The notes under the pieces are model-generated. The model had not been told where the DNA came from and did no database searches. It saw only the letters and a list, made by a program, of their open reading frames with translations. From Trichoplusia ni (taxonomy: Eukaryota; Arthropoda; Insecta; Lepidoptera; Noctuidae): a DNA stretch of 64,000 bases. This document shows positions 38,428 through 52,700 of the stretch, piece after piece; positions within the stretch are counted from its first letter, which is position 1; each line of letters opens with the position of its first letter. A program made the position numbers and the translations under genes. The stretch lies in NCBI RefSeq assembly GCF_003590095.1, contig NC_039478.1, positions 14,570,001 through 14,634,000 of the forward strand, written 5' to 3'.

Positions 38428-41400
38428 GCATTGACGCTTTTAATTTGGTGTTGCTAAATATTTTATAGATACTCAATCATGCGTCTGTTGATTAGATTGA
38501 TTAGTGCGAACCTTCACATTTATCTCGAAACACCATAAAATGGAACATTATCAACTATATGACGTAACGCTTAACCCGAATATTCTAATCTCAACAAAAA
38601 CTAAATCTGAAACCCGAATTAAATTCCGTTTTATTCGAAAAATGTTTTTGTGTTAACTTTATGAGTCAATGTCTTCCATAACAATGCACCAAATCACGTG
38701 AACCGCCATTCAATACCCAATGAAATACGTTTGTATCCGAGTGTACGCCTTCGACATAGGTACAGGTCGGACGAAAAGTTTTAAAACGTTATTTTATTGT
38801 TGGCTGGTGTACGAAGGAGAAATGTCTCGGCATATCTAAATAGTATGATTTAAATAAAAAATGTGGGCACGCGACGAGGTGACGGTACTCATGTAAATCG
38901 CTTCAGAGCCGCGTCACGTAGGGTGGAAGGGTGCATATATTTTTGATTTGTTCTACGGCAGGCAATTTTTTTACATACTTCATCTATCTATGACTTGGGG
39001 CCATAATCCAGTGAGTAATTGAAATCGTTTTTTTTGACGTTCTTATGGCTTTCTATTTCTCGTATTTCATTACTTATACAAAACAGCCAGCGCGTGGCTT
39101 CTCTTTAGAATTTCTTAGTTTTGAGGTAGCTAAAGCTTTGCATATTTAAAAGAAATATTTTGAGTAACACGTCATTCTAATAATAGACCGAATACCTTAC
39201 ATATTTGCATAGCAATAGAGCATATCAAAGATAACTAGACAGGTTAACAAAGTTCTAAATACATGGCCGTTTAACAGAAAAAAAAATAAGATTAATAAAC
39301 ACTTCTAAATTCGAATCGGGGAATGATGATCGTAATTTAAATAACTCAAAGAAGCTATAACCTAAAAATGCGATACAATATAAAATAAGTGTAGGTGTGC
39401 CGTTAGATATTATATAGTGTAAATAATGTGGAATTATACTTCTTACACTGTGTATCAAAAAGTTAGTTTATCTTTCGAAGCTTGAACATTGTTTATTTTT
39501 CTTTTATAGGGTAAACAGGGGCGATATTACAGCGTATCAGGTTTTGGTTGGGTGCCAAGTATAGAAATAACGTAATGAGTTTTAAAAATTGGCAACTATC
39601 GTTAAGTTTACGTTATTAACATCATATTTCTGCTGTTATTTTATATTTTAAGTGTTTACTTTTCACTATTTCTTAACTAATAAAGTATTAAGAATCCATA
39701 ACGGAATGGACTTACAGTCGTTCGATTTTGATGGATATTTTACTGGTTAACTATCTATTTATGAGAGCATTTAGTAACCAATAAATTGCATGAGCATCGT
39801 AAATATAGTAAGCTCCCGTTATATCCAATTAAAAAGGCATAAGTAACCTAGATCTTGATCAACCAAAATCAGTCTTACAAATAGTAAACAAAGCGACCTT
39901 CTATGTTAAAACAACAGCGACACATTTCCCAAGGTTCGATACGGAGGGGTTGAAATGGGAAGGCGGGGTTGAAGGGGGGGTGAAACACACCATCCCTGCA
40001 TACATCCCTCGAGTCCTTCATTTATCTCGATGTCGCCCGACTCTGAATTACAGCCAGAGATGTTCGATTTCCACCGAGATATGTATCTGGGTTGAAATTT
40101 TTCTTAACCATGTTAGTATTCAAGGCACAAATGTGGCCGCGCGATATGCCTAATGCCTTTATATTTCACTGTACGTGAGTTACTTGCCGTGTTTGGGGGT
40201 TAAATATTTTTAGAAACAAAACATAACGGTATTCTTAGAATTTTACGAAATGAAGAAAAAAGGGAACGAGGTATAAAAATGGAAATATGATAGATTTATA
40301 ATTTGATATCTATGTATCAATGTTGATCATCCTTTAGCCTAAGATAATTACAGTCAACAGTAATGTTTACCACCCAACTAATATTTAGTCATTGGTTCTG
40401 TGACTAACTGTTATTAAAGAGTTTGAGGTTATAATCATTAAACGTGGAAATAAGTAACGTTTATTCAGTTGGAGAGTAGGTATGTTTGTGAATATTGATT
40501 ACAAGTGAAACTAGGTCGATTAATAAATCAAATGATTTGATTTAGTCGACCTAGATTTACGTCAACTTTTTAACAGAAAGAGTTACTTAGCAATGGATTA
40601 TTGTCGTTTCATGTCAAGAAATGAATGTGGGAACTTCAGAAACCAATTTTCAAGGGTTTATCATAATAATACAGTCTTCCGTAGCAATCAAAACACGTTC
40701 AATATGATCCATACGTACCACTTATGTAGGTAAGGGAAAATCGTCATAGGGAAAATGAAAAAACTCAATGATTGAGCGTCATACCTACGGGAATAAATTT
40801 CGTATGGGGTGGGCGGGAGGCGCGTGTCACCCACTTGAATTGACAATTTGATTCGACGGAGCTACCGACATTATAAGTCATTGATCATGAAACACTTACA
40901 GGATTTATGACGATTTAAAACCATGAGTTTGAGATGGTAGAGATCAATGTAGATAGACAAAAGTATCATCATACAATAAAATTGTCTTGGAGTTAAGATA
41001 CTTAATAATCAATCAGGTTGACACAATTTTTGAAGGTTGTAATTTTTCAAAAACAAAACTATAAGGCATATGCCATAGCGTTTCTATTACAAACCCGCAT
41101 TTTAAAATCTTCAACACCTATTAAGTTTCACTCTAACAAAGAATGCTCTCAAAAAGCATGCAAAAATCCTCTACTTCCTTCTAAACCTTCTGAAATAGAT
41201 TAAAGCGAACATTGAATAGAAACTCTTTAGTTTTCCGGACAATGCCTGGTTTTTCTCGGATCTGAAATAATTACGCTTTACAAACTATCCCCTTTATCTC
41301 TTCCCGACCGTTTCCTATGCTCGTTTGTCCCATTTATCCTCGGACCGAGCAGATCTTGCACGTATACCCTCCTCTGTACCATGTCTCTATGCATGTGTAT

Positions 41401-44400
41401 TATATTTATTTATTTTCTTTTTGAAGCTGTGTATTTTCCGAATGTTTGTTGTTTTATTTTTTGTTAAAGCTGCGATTTAGAATTTTGTTAAGAGTTTCGA
41501 GTTTTTCAGTGATTTGTGTGTTTGGATTAAAACTGAAATTGTGAGGTGTTATTTTGGTCAGTGTTTAAAAGGTCTTTGGAAGTGGAGTGTGGTTTCTTAC
41601 ATGTATCATTTCAGAAATTGAAACATTTGTTCAGACTTTTTTTTTATTAAGTCGGGTAGATCCTAATCCATTAAAAAATAATCACATTGCTAACTGCATT
41701 GCGCTGAATTATAGTTTTATAGCCATTTTAAGAGAAATATTTTTATCCTGCTTTTAAACTTTTAATAAGTAATAAAATCCGTTTTATAAGTGTTAACAAA
41801 ATGTGAAACAGCTTGTCGTAAATACTAGAGTAAAATTAACAAACTATGTAAGTATTTCGTTTCCATTTACTTTGTATCTGTTTTTTCAACAAAACATATT
41901 GGTATCTTCAATTTAATAATAATACATAAGAGCGGCTTGTGTCGTACCCACATACAAAATGAAAATCTAATACAGATAAACACAAAATTACTTGAGTATT
42001 ATTCGTCCCATTTTATAGGTATGTTATAAATAATTGGACTCCACGTCGCACTGGTAACAAGCACTCGTAAGTTCACCCGAGTATTTTATCTTAACATGTT
42101 TACGTTCTTTCTCATAACGAAATTAATTTCGTGTTTCCATCGGCATTATTTATGAGTTCGAATAAGCAATAAACGTATACCGATAACATGTATTTGCTTA
42201 CGGTCGTTAAGACCGTGGATTTATCTAAAAAGGAGAACAAAAATGTCCCGGGTTAACCCTGCGCCCGACGTCGTAAAAGCCCCAAGAAGTACTGCGGGCA
42301 GAGCGACGCAACAAAAATACTTTATTTATATGCTAATGTAATTTATATGACGCTTAATGTCTCGTGGCTGGTAACGCACGATTCTGTTCCATTATTTCAG
42401 CGGGTATCGGTTACACGAATGCGACTGTATGTTGTTGGCAGTAAGGTGGTGTTTAGCGTGTGCCAAGTGTCGTGTGTGTCGATGCGATTATGAATGCGCG
42501 GTAGGAGGCAGCTTCCAACCCAGCTTCCTCCTGTGGAGGGGGGAGGGAGCGCTCTGGGTGAATCAATAAAAATACGCGAGAAAAGCGTTGATTATACAAC
42601 GGGAATTCGGTAGGAAACTGCTCTTTCAATAATGCCCGCCTACTATGAGACGTAAATTGAAATAAAGAAACGTTTATAGGCTTACCAAAATCAAATATCG
42701 AAATGTTGAAATCTGTTTATATTAAATGTCTTTGTGAGCGATATATTCGACTTTTTTACGTCGAAACGTTCTAGTAAATACAGAGCATCTTCGTGTTTAT
42801 ATGCAGCCTATTTAATAGGTAAGCCAGGCTTGAATTCAATCGTACAGACGCGCCCAGAACAGGTTTGGGGGCTCAAACTTCTCCGAGCAACTTTTGCTTC
42901 TGTCCGTATCTGTACGCATATCATTTGGCCATATTTGTAAATGATAAGGAGTTACGTGCATTAGACATTCAAATTAGACTAAAACAAACGATAGCGGGCG
43001 AGTGATGGACATTCCATCTGCGTATTGTATGGTATTTGCATAAAAATCCTGCGTATCCGACGGTGGACGTAGCCGCTTGTAATGCAGATTCAGTATCGCA
43101 ATGAGATAAATACGCCTGGGCAAATATAAAGTTAAAACCAAAGTATTGGTGGAGTGAATAACTTGACGGTTCTCGACTGGCTTAAGATTGTGGATTAAGG
43201 CTTGAATTTGGTTGTATAATTTACTTGTAAGTTGCAAATCACAAAATATAATATTAGAGATAAAGTGCAGCTGCCTTTATGAAATCATGATTCTAAGTCA
43301 ACGCTAATAATGTATTAATCAATTATTAGGTACGTATTTTACAAACTTCTTTCAATTAATTGACATTGGGAATGTATTTTAAATTCAAGTCTATAGATTT
43401 ATTAATTTCGGAAAATTGTCATTAATTTATCTTCCTCATTTAGGTATTAAGGCTTTTTCAACTGTTTATGTCTAAATGTGCAGATATATAAAGTAAAGTA
43501 CAGGATACATTATCAGTTTTATGTATCGAAATTTTATTCAAAATAAAAGTCCAAGCAAGTCCGATTTAAAAAATGAATGAATTCAAATCTCTGAATCAAA
43601 AGATGGCGTCTCTCGTGCGGTGACCGTAACCCGCCCACTGCGCGTGCGCCGTGTACCAATATACCTAACGCGATAACTACCTAATTGTAACATAAACACA
43701 CTAAATAAAGACCTCACAATAACAAGTCTGACACTACTTAAAAACCTTTTTTTCTGAAACCTGAATCGATTAATAAATTAGATTTTTCTCTCGATAAAAG
43801 TTAAATTACGAATACCTACAGCCATTACTTTACTGATAATTACCCTAAGTTATATGTATTTATGCGATAAGGTCGGATAATATTATGAAGATTGAAGGAA
43901 AAACATTTAAAGTGTTAAGAGTGTATAGACGCGTCCCGTTTTCACCTGCGGTAATTTATCGCGCACATTAATTTGTGGTATTACTCGTCGATAGTTTGCG
44001 ATTCGCAGGTAAACTGTTAATTTATACGTGACGTGTTGATAGTTTATTTTTAAATGATTCTTTGTTATTTATTAGTTGAAGGCTTTTATGTGGTATCTTA
44101 TTTAGTCATGGACTATAACATATGCAGCCCAAGTCTCCTTAAATGATGATATCCTTATTTGAATATTGTGTTTCAATTAACTTTTTACAGTGTTTAAATA
44201 GATTAAGAGGACTTAACATTGATCATGTATAATGTATTTGGTACATCCATTACTTTTAGCCATAACTTAACATTAGAACTGTTTTAATATGGCGATACAA
44301 GCTTGATTAAACTCGACACCGGAAATATTTCCATTTCTTTGTCATAAAAAACACACGTGTGCTAATAACAAAAATATTGATGATACATTTTTATAACAGG

Positions 44401-45935
44401 TCGACTGCATCGCGGCCGCAACATTTTACAGCCGACTGAATGAACAAACGCCGGCCACAGATACTCGTATAAACGTCGCATCATACGGCGTACCTCCCAA
44501 TACGACGGGCCCGACCGAACCTTCTCATTTCCCTTCGTAAAAAAGAACTTTAATATTTGCAGCACGGCGAATTTAAGGAGCTATAAATTTTTGTCATTAG
44601 GCTAATAATAACAGTCGAAGTGGTGTCGCGGGAACAGGATGTTATAATGTCTTTTGTTCGACTCTTCGTAATTCGCATACCAATGATCTCAGCGCTGAAT
44701 ACATACCTACATTTTTTCCGATTGCAGTATCATCCAGCGGTTTAATAAGGATTTTTTTCATTACGACATAAAACAAGATACTTAGCAGCACCTGCGATAC
44801 TTTTAAATTTTAAATTGTATCGTTAAATATCACGTGTGCAAACAACATATTTACCCTGATAATTTTCGTCTTGTTTTATGGAAAGAGATATAAAAACGAT
44901 TTTGTTGTCAATTCCAATTAAGGCTGTCCCTCTTAATGACGGTTTTATGAACAGACCTGAGTGAAGTGACGATGCAAGTTGAGACGTACAGAGGATTTGA
45001 GGTATGGCTGGTGTTGTTTTATCGCTGATATTAGAAAATACCTCCGCGAAGGTCGGCTATGAGATTGAGTTATCTGCTATAAAGTGAAATGTGCAGTACA
45101 GTAATGGAGGTACACAATGTAGAGTCCATGATGGCTGGTATTACGGAGATGAGTCCACACGTTAATGCCCCACCGGGAACTTGAAACCCATCATTACATA
45201 TTAGCATAACCACGCCAAACAAAAAGCTGGCAAAACGTCAGTAACGCGCCGCGTGAGTCGCCGTAGAGAATCGTAACGACGCACGAGGGAAAGTCCCACA
45301 GCCACTGATTTATTGTCGCGTTTGATAACTTATTTGATCACTTTATGATGGCGAAAACTGCCAGGAAAGCTCATAAGGCACGCCGATGCAAATCGCATGT
45401 ATTAAGGCGGATATAGCGGGCAGCTGGCTGTTACATGCGCGTGACGAAACGATGCGCTCCCGCATCTTCATAACGGAATAGAAATCACATAACAACCGTG
45501 CATACGACAAAACAACAAATGAACTCCGTTGAAAGGTAAACGACTTTTTAACGTGTCACTTATGTATATGACAAATCAGTCGATAAGTAATGAATCGATG
45601 CCAAGTGTAAAGAACCCATTCAAAGATCCCACATGACTCATTTAAACGTAAAAATAGCATTATAAATTTTAACAGCAGTTGAACATAGGACACGTTTATA
45701 ATAAGAATAAGTTTATTTAAATAAAATGTAGGAATTAGCATGCCAGTGTGTGCGCGGATCTTTCCATTGTTTTCGCTAAATGACTTCAAAGTTGTGGCGG
45801 CGATGTGTATTTAGCATGTGAAGTAAAAATTGTTTGCTGTTCTTAGAATTATGTAGGAGTTAGCAGGTGTACGGGGTCCGGCGCACCTCCGTATGACTCG
45901 CCCGCATGCAACTTATTGAGCTAACATTTCCTCTT
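38428..45935. other. Long AT-rich non-coding stretch
   Basis: No gene supported over about 7.5 kb apart from the inverted repeat listed separately. GC-richer spots occur at about 42245-42310 and 42495-42560. Open frames stay below 90 codons and show no recognisable products. Confidence 0.4.
40511..40554. repeat. Two-stage imperfect hairpin, 44 bases
   Basis: The outer arms CTAGGTCGA (40511-40519) and TCGACCTAG (40546-40554) pair exactly. The inner arms AAATCAAAT (40525-40533) and ATTTGATTT (40535-40543) pair exactly around a single G. Between them is an uneven internal loop (TTAAT against AG). The element is too short for a typical miRNA precursor. It could be a foldback of replication origin or a symmetric binding site. 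Confidence 0.75.
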
Positions 45936-46000
45936 AGGATCTGAATCGTTCCCGAGGATCTGAATCCTTTAATACTTATATAACGAGGACTTATATAACG
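45936..46000 (+). repeat. Two neighbouring short tandem duplications
   Basis: AGGATCTGAATC occurs at 45936-45947 and again at 45955-45966 (period 19). Directly after, ACTTATATAACG occurs at 45974-45985 and 45989-46000 (period 15). Two independent duplications of different units side by side are unusual. Confidence 0.75.
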
Positions 46001-46841
46001 GTTACAATATAATCTCATCGAGTCATTCGAGTTAAGAACATTCTATTGCAATCTACAGAGATTCCCAGCAAGAAGGTCTTAGTTTGAATCAATTCAGGAT
46101 TTATTGTGACAAGCTAAGTGACTGTGTTTAAAAAAAACAGCAAACGACTCTATGTTCAGAATTTACAGTGTCAAAATATTGAAATGCAAATATACACTAC
46201 CAGTGTGTGAATGTGTGCGTAATAAATAAATAAATTATACCTACTCATACTATTAATGGCATCATGGAACAGTACATGAAACAAAAACATTAAAAATTAA
46301 GATATCATTCAGAAACACCTATATATCTAAGTATTACACTAAACATTAATTAAGGACAATATTCATGAACTTTCAGAGGCTTATTCAACAGAAAAACAAA
46401 CACACATACATATATGCGCGAGTCCCAGAGATATTAAAATATCAAATAAGCGAAGCTCTACAAAATTAAATGGAACTCCCATTCATCATAACATCCCTCC
46501 AAACATACGTAATTTTCTAACCAGAAACTCAATTACGAACACACAAGAAGTTTTTCTATCAAGGGGTTACCATACACGTGGACGATTATAAAAGTTACCG
46601 GTACGACATGCTTTGTTTACGTGATTTCGCGAGTCGCTCCCCGACGCGATGGAGATCACAAGGACTTATGCTAATCGAATCCATGTAGTTGAGCATACCA
46701 AACTGCCTGAATTCGTCGATATACGTGAAAAATCCGTTAAAGGTGTCACGTTGTCAGAACAAAAAGTCAATATGAAAAACATAATATTGACGGAAAAGAG
46801 TAAAAAATCAGGGTGATATTAAAATAAACGAGACATGCGTG

Positions 46842-46857
46842 GCACCGGCGCGGGCGC
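46842..46857. repeat. 16-mer GCACCGGCGCGGGCGC shared with the right edge
   Basis: The same 16 bases occur at 63984-63999. This copy sits in an isolated GC-rich spot just before GTTTGGGTTACAG. It may be a CpG-rich binding site or coincidence between two GC-rich patches. Confidence 0.5.
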
Positions 46858-47455
46858 GCTGTTTGGGTTACAGTCACGTTCGACAGTAATGACAAATTCG
46901 CGACCATTGTTGCTGTTGACTGAGGATTTTTTCAACGTTCAAGGTTTTCATTTTGAGTAACAATACGAACGTGCCAATAGCACATTTTATAGGAATTAAT
47001 TATGCAAAAAAAGTCTTTTATAAAGAGTTTATCGGCGACAAGACGTTGTGACGAGGTCGCGCTCGCGCTCGGCTCAGACAATAGGTTAATTTCCAATTAC
47101 ATTTCTAGCTTCGGTCAGAAGAGAAATCTGTTATCACGGCGCACTCGCCCTCAAACCATGGATGCGTGTAATTGCGATAAATACGTCAATTAATGTTTGC
47201 TCGATCCGACGGCCATTAGCTGAGAGACGTACAGAGCCCACTGTTATTAAGCGCCGCTGTGGTCCCACTTTGTATACGGCTAACATATTACACAACAATA
47301 GTTAGGGGATACATTTTATTTTACATAAGTCAGCTTTCGATTAAAAATCTTTAACAAGGAAGTTGGACGAAGTAATTTTCAAAATAATGTATCATTTTAT
47401 TAGTTCGTACAAGACCTGTTTATCTCCAAGATCTAAAGCTAGATTGACAACCCTG

Positions 47456-47466
47456 TTTAAAAACTA
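47456..47466 (+). repeat. Dispersed 11-mer GACAACCCTGT, copy 3
   Basis: Context is GATTGACAACCCTGTTTAA. With copy 1 it shares the longer TTGACAACCCTGT. Confidence 0.7.
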
Positions 47467-47652
47467 GCTTCTTAAACTTTCATATGTTAAACAAAAACTA
47501 TTTTCAATTTCGCTTAATGAGACGGGATCATCCTAAGATCGTACATCGAACGCACTGTAACAATTTTATATAATTGCAGAGTAAAAGCGGGCAATTTATC
47601 CTGAACGTTTCAAATTACGTAGTCGGCAATGATTTGAGACTGTGAACATTAA

Positions 47653-47671
47653 TTACTGCGTCACGCAGTAA
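47653..47671. repeat. Near-perfect palindrome TTACTGCGT-C-ACGCAGTAA
   Basis: Nine-base perfect arms around a single central C. Could be a symmetric factor site; no family recognised. Confidence 0.7.
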
Positions 47672-49630
47672 CATTAGCGTGCTCATTAAGTGAATAATGC
47701 TTGTGTAAACAATGTAGTGATGGGGGAATCACGCGACGGTGACTTGCACGGACCACTGTGTTCTTGGACGCGTTTGTCTGTCCCATATCCGCTGTATGAA
47801 AGTGAAAATATAATGTGCGGTTATTTTTTTAATTAGTGTAGCGGATTTTTAAGTGATTCGTTGAAAATTGAGAGTGATTTGCGTCAAAATTTTGTTCTTG
47901 TTACGTTATCATTTGAGACACTAAGAGAATTGGCGAATCACCTGTTGAATGTTAGGCTGACGCTATCATTAGGAGCTAGTCTTTAGTTAACCAATGACTT
48001 ATTATTTTTGACAACACAATAAAGTAATCATTCCTTCAGAAATCCTCGCAATCGACTTTATCGAGAAGCACAGGTACAGCTGTGTGTCCCACGAAAGGTG
48101 GTCAAAGTTCAGAGTGTCTTTATAAACATATCATTTCTAACATGCACTAATTAGATACAACTAATTCCCGGTATTGCAAGAGTATATTAAAAACCATAAT
48201 AACATTTAAATATTACGATATGAAATACCTGTTTAAATACGTGTTTTCAAAGTACCTTATTATATTAAATTTATTAAAATTCCGTATGTTCGCCCGTTGC
48301 AGAATACAGCTTCGAGCCGTTAATAACAGAACGCAAATTATTGTTAATTAAAGTCCTGTGCAATTACAGCGTCAGCGGTTTGTGTGACAGTTATTGTACA
48401 GTCATCAACAGCGGTTGCTGAATGCAATCATATTCACTAAACTCAGTGAGCACCTTTTTAAAAGGCACTAAACATTTCTTCAGACATAATTACGTCATCA
48501 CAGATATTGATTTTTTTTTGTCATTGTATATAGTCTCTTTTTTAATTTCAGTAAAACTACACGATTTTTTTACATGTAATGAAATATTGGGTAACAATCA
48601 AAAGAAATTATAAAGGGCAATTAATCCATTGATGAATGTTTTAATCTAGCTTCAAATCTATTGTTTGTTTTTTGAGCAAAGACCAATCACAGTCGCTATT
48701 ACGACATTATTATATATTTTTTCGTGAACATACATTGTCTAATTACATTAAATTGTGTTCAAAAACATTTGTTTCTGACTGTAGCATCGTTCTCATTGTT
48801 TACACAGTGGCTTTGTTAATTTTACGCATAGCTAACCTACCTACCTACATCGAGAAAATTCTACGCGAATTTCATATTTATTTTTTCATGATTTCACGAT
48901 GTTGCCGTTCAATGTTGTTCGGATAACGCTTAAACAGAGCAAAATATTAATTCAAAAATAACTTATAAATCAATGTTATTATATTATTTTTATAGCCGTT
49001 ACTGACAATAAACTCGTAGGCGAGCTTGATTCCAAGAAAATGTTTATGTTCTATTGTGTTTTTAATTTATTTAATATGTTAATTTAAATAAAATCTTTGA
49101 GTGTTCAGTTTTGTTTATTAAACGCGTAAACTTTCTAGATTTTTTGGTTAGCCTGTCATTTCTATTACTTATTTTTGTGAAAAACTGTAAATGAGGTAGT
49201 GAGTAAGGAAAACCGGTTAATGTTAAAAATATGTTTTTTTTTTAATCTGACTAAAGCGCCAAAGGTAGAACAAATTTCTGTACAGATGATCCCATGTAAA
49301 TTGTACTATGTTCAGTTTAACAAACATGTTTTTCTACTGCCAATCAGAATTTTCGAAATTTTACTTTACCACCATTATCATTAACCACACAAATTAACTA
49401 AAAACTCAGTACAATAGTTTTAAGTTCAGCATTACAATTTAGTTCGTCCGTGATCGCTAGTTAGAATAATGAAAGGGTGGTATAATCTGCGTCGTGGGTG
49501 CGGGTCGTGAGTCCAGAAACACTTGATAATTAACCAGCCTCCGAGGTGCTTACAGCCTAGGCTGCCTAGGTATAGCAAGGCTGGGAAATTCTTGGCAAGT
49601 GATTATCAGGTCATGTGAAGTGAGAAAGTA

Positions 49631-49662
49631 TAGAAAGGATAAAAAGGAGGATAGAAAGGATA
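49631..49662 (+). repeat. Duplicate of TAGAAAGGATA in a purine-rich tract
   Basis: Copies at 49631-49641 and 49652-49662 (period 21) lie within an A/G-rich run. A simple slippage-type repeat. Confidence 0.6.
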
Positions 49663-49748
49663 ATTTACGTATTAAAGAATTGTGATAAGTGGATTGGGGT
49701 AAATAGTGAAGAAATCACAATTATGAGCGTAATTAATGAAGTTTTATT

Positions 49749-49771
49749 ATTTATTTATTTATTTATTTATT
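49749..49771. repeat. ATTT microsatellite, about 5.8 copies
   Basis: Uninterrupted ATTT units. Same unit as the tract at 38402. Confidence 0.9.
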
Positions 49772-52700
49772 AGATATAGTAGCTTGTAAGTTCATAGACC
49801 TGACTAAGATAAAGAACAAGGGCACTGCATTTGTAAGAAAATTGTTTTAAGTTAATCTGCCAGATGGGATATGTATGTCGTATATTGATAGTGCATAACC
49901 AAGTGTTTCAAATGAATACTGCAGTTCAACAACTACAATGACGACCAAATTGAAGTCCAGTCGAGAGACAAAAGTCCGAAATTATTTTTTACAAAGTTCA
50001 CACGAAATAATTTGAAGGTGTACGAATGAAATAATATTAATATCGTTAGGGTGACTGTTAAGTGTAAAGGCTGAAGGAACAAGGACAAAAGTCCAACAAT
50101 ACAAAGACAATCCCTTTAATTAAAACTAAAGTTAAGACGCCAAGGGCGACATATGAAGTGGTCATGAATAAAGAAACATGCAAGGGGCTCGATCATTTGA
50201 TACATTTATTGTAAAGCTGCTTTGCCAAGAACTGGTCCTTATTACAAAGGGCCCTTATAATGAGGCCAGCATACTGTATGAAGAGCCCTCAAAATCAAGT
50301 CCGATTTCGACAATATGCTTTTTTATAATGGGAGCGAAATTTTTGAGACTTTTTACACTTTGCTGATCGTACGAGATCATGTTTAACTGATAGAATTTGT
50401 TGCATTGTTTGCTGCTTTTAATTTGAGCACTTTGTTACAAAAACTTTGGGTGACTTGGGATTTATGGGAAAGTTGCAAAATATTGATTATCATCTACGTC
50501 ATAAAACTTATAACTATTGTTAAAACTGCTTATAGCATGACGCTTAGAGTTGCATGTATCTAAATAATCTTGTACTAAAAATAGATAGGTATTACAAAAT
50601 CGTTTTGTAGAGAATAAAGTTCCTCAGATGGCAATGCACTAGACAGTTTACAAAATTCAATTGTATCGGTTTTACGATTCTCACACAAAGACAAAATAGA
50701 TACACAAATATTTTTCCTTAATCCCCAACGATCGTAACAAAAACACTTACAGAGAAAATCGTTTCAAACCAAATTGTCGAACGACGACGAATTAGAAAAA
50801 GGAAATTGAATCTAAATCCCACAATGTCCACTTAAATTCTAAATCAGTGCCGGCGTGAACACGACACTTCGTCATTAAATAATAGACAATAATATCATTC
50901 TAATACCCAATATCCCGTGTTAGGAACAAATGTAGACGTGGACATCCTTATTGCATTAGCGATCGCTCGTGGAATTGTTGAATCAGATAACAATCTGTGG
51001 GGACCAATCTGGACTATTTAGCGCGACGGAATGGGCAATTAGGGTATGGCGGATATGCGGGCCCCTTCCTACGGGACGCCTGCGACGCTAAAATGTTACG
51101 CCTTACTGAAGATTTAACGAGATTCGTGGCAATTGATTATGCTGATATTTTATTGTGTGCAAGATAGTTTTGTTATTTTGAAGCTTGTTTGTTAAAATGT
51201 AAAATTTGTGAGGAAAATTGACTTCAAATTACGAGTCGAATATTCGTGGACCAATAAGCTTAAAATTTAATGAAGGTACATTTTTTTTAGCAAGTTTTAA
51301 TCTTTCAACAACAAAACAATCTATTTTAATTTTAATGGTTATTAAAACTAAACAGTTTTCCAATAATTCACGCTTAATTACTCGCAAAGCACCGAAAATT
51401 GGTTCGTAATTGAAATATTAATTGAACGCGGCAGCATTTTAGGCGTTCGGACACTGTCACAGTGATTCCCTCTCCGATTAGTGGAGGAACGTTTCGGACA
51501 ATCAACAGACGACGGTTAATACAACACTTGAGATTTTGGCTCGGATTTAATCCTATATTTTATACGCACAGATATTCTTTGGATGAAGTGGTATATATTT
51601 TGTGTTTCTATCACATGTTTTTTTCGTTTTGTTGATGACTTGTCGATATTAGTACCATTAAGACACAAAAAGGTGGAAAATGAATTAGGTTAGGTTAGAG
51701 TTTAGTTTTGTAGGAGTTTCTGGCCGACCAGCAAAGGAATATCATTGCGGTGCAGAAGAGAGAGGCCGCTCTACCACGAGTATTGTGCTGTCTGGCTTCC
51801 ACAAGCTTAAAAATATTACTTTAAGACGTATTCGTAGACCTTCAGATAACAATAGGTATAATGTTCACGTATCCATGTCGTTCCAGAGTAAACAAAAGCT
51901 GTAAAGGATTAGTAAGCTCTATTGAAATTCAGACAGTAATTATTCTCGTCAAAATTACGTATACGATGGTAATGTTAATCTATTTATCTATTCAGAAATT
52001 GTGTCGCAACTCGCTCGTACTCACCCCAACTAATTTAATCACCCACTGGTTTATGCATGTGGAAAATTACATGTATTTGTGTAAAACTATACGATTAGTT
52101 AATAGATGGATGTTCTAGTACAATTTCTCATATTTATACAGACGTAGTGATGTTAAACAAAGCGATCAGGACAATGTACCTACTTGCACGAAAACTTTCC
52201 ACAACGAATTTAAGTAAATGTCCGTCTCCGAAGTTGACCCGTCATAAATTCATCTCACAGTCAAATCTTAAGGTAATTTGTGACGATTTTGTAACTCATT
52301 TAATGTGCAAGGAATATAAAGTATACCTAGAGTCTGCTACACGCTTGTCGGAGTCGTGTCGAAACTGAAATTCATTCAGTTTTTAAGTTTTGTTTGTTCC
52401 ACTTGAGCCCTTCTCAGCGAGTTTCTCTCGTTTACTTTTATGGATCATATTATTTGTTAATACATTTGTATTGTTTATGGTTTTCTTCAATATAAAGCGA
52501 ACAGCACCCTAATTGGTAACATTGTGTATTGGAATTGCTTGATACGACGCACTGTAATAACATGTTGTGTTTAAATATTCTAATAAAATTGAGAATGGCT
52601 ATCGCTGAGGTTGTATTTTGATACCATAACGTTCTGTGTTTATGGTTTAACATGTTAGCCTGCCTAAAGATGCATTTAGGCGTGCTTTGAGCTGATGTTT

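Noticed and set aside
45374..45383. TAAGGCACGC, the first ten bases of miR-124
   Set aside because: The match stops after ten bases and the flanks do not form the conserved precursor hairpin.
47444..47455. TAAAGCTAGATT, resembling the start of miR-79/miR-4 family RNAs
   Set aside because: Only 12 bases match and there is no complementary arm in the 80 bases on either side that would form the precursor.
51685..51698. TTAGG telomere-type repeat (2.8 units)
   Set aside because: Too short to indicate a telomeric insertion; GGTTAGGTTAG words are common in insect DNA.
51861..52368. Two consecutive plus-strand frames (85 and 73 codons)
   Set aside because: Looked like a possible broken gene, but the peptides show no motif, the frames are not joined by a splice pair, and codon use matches AT-rich background.
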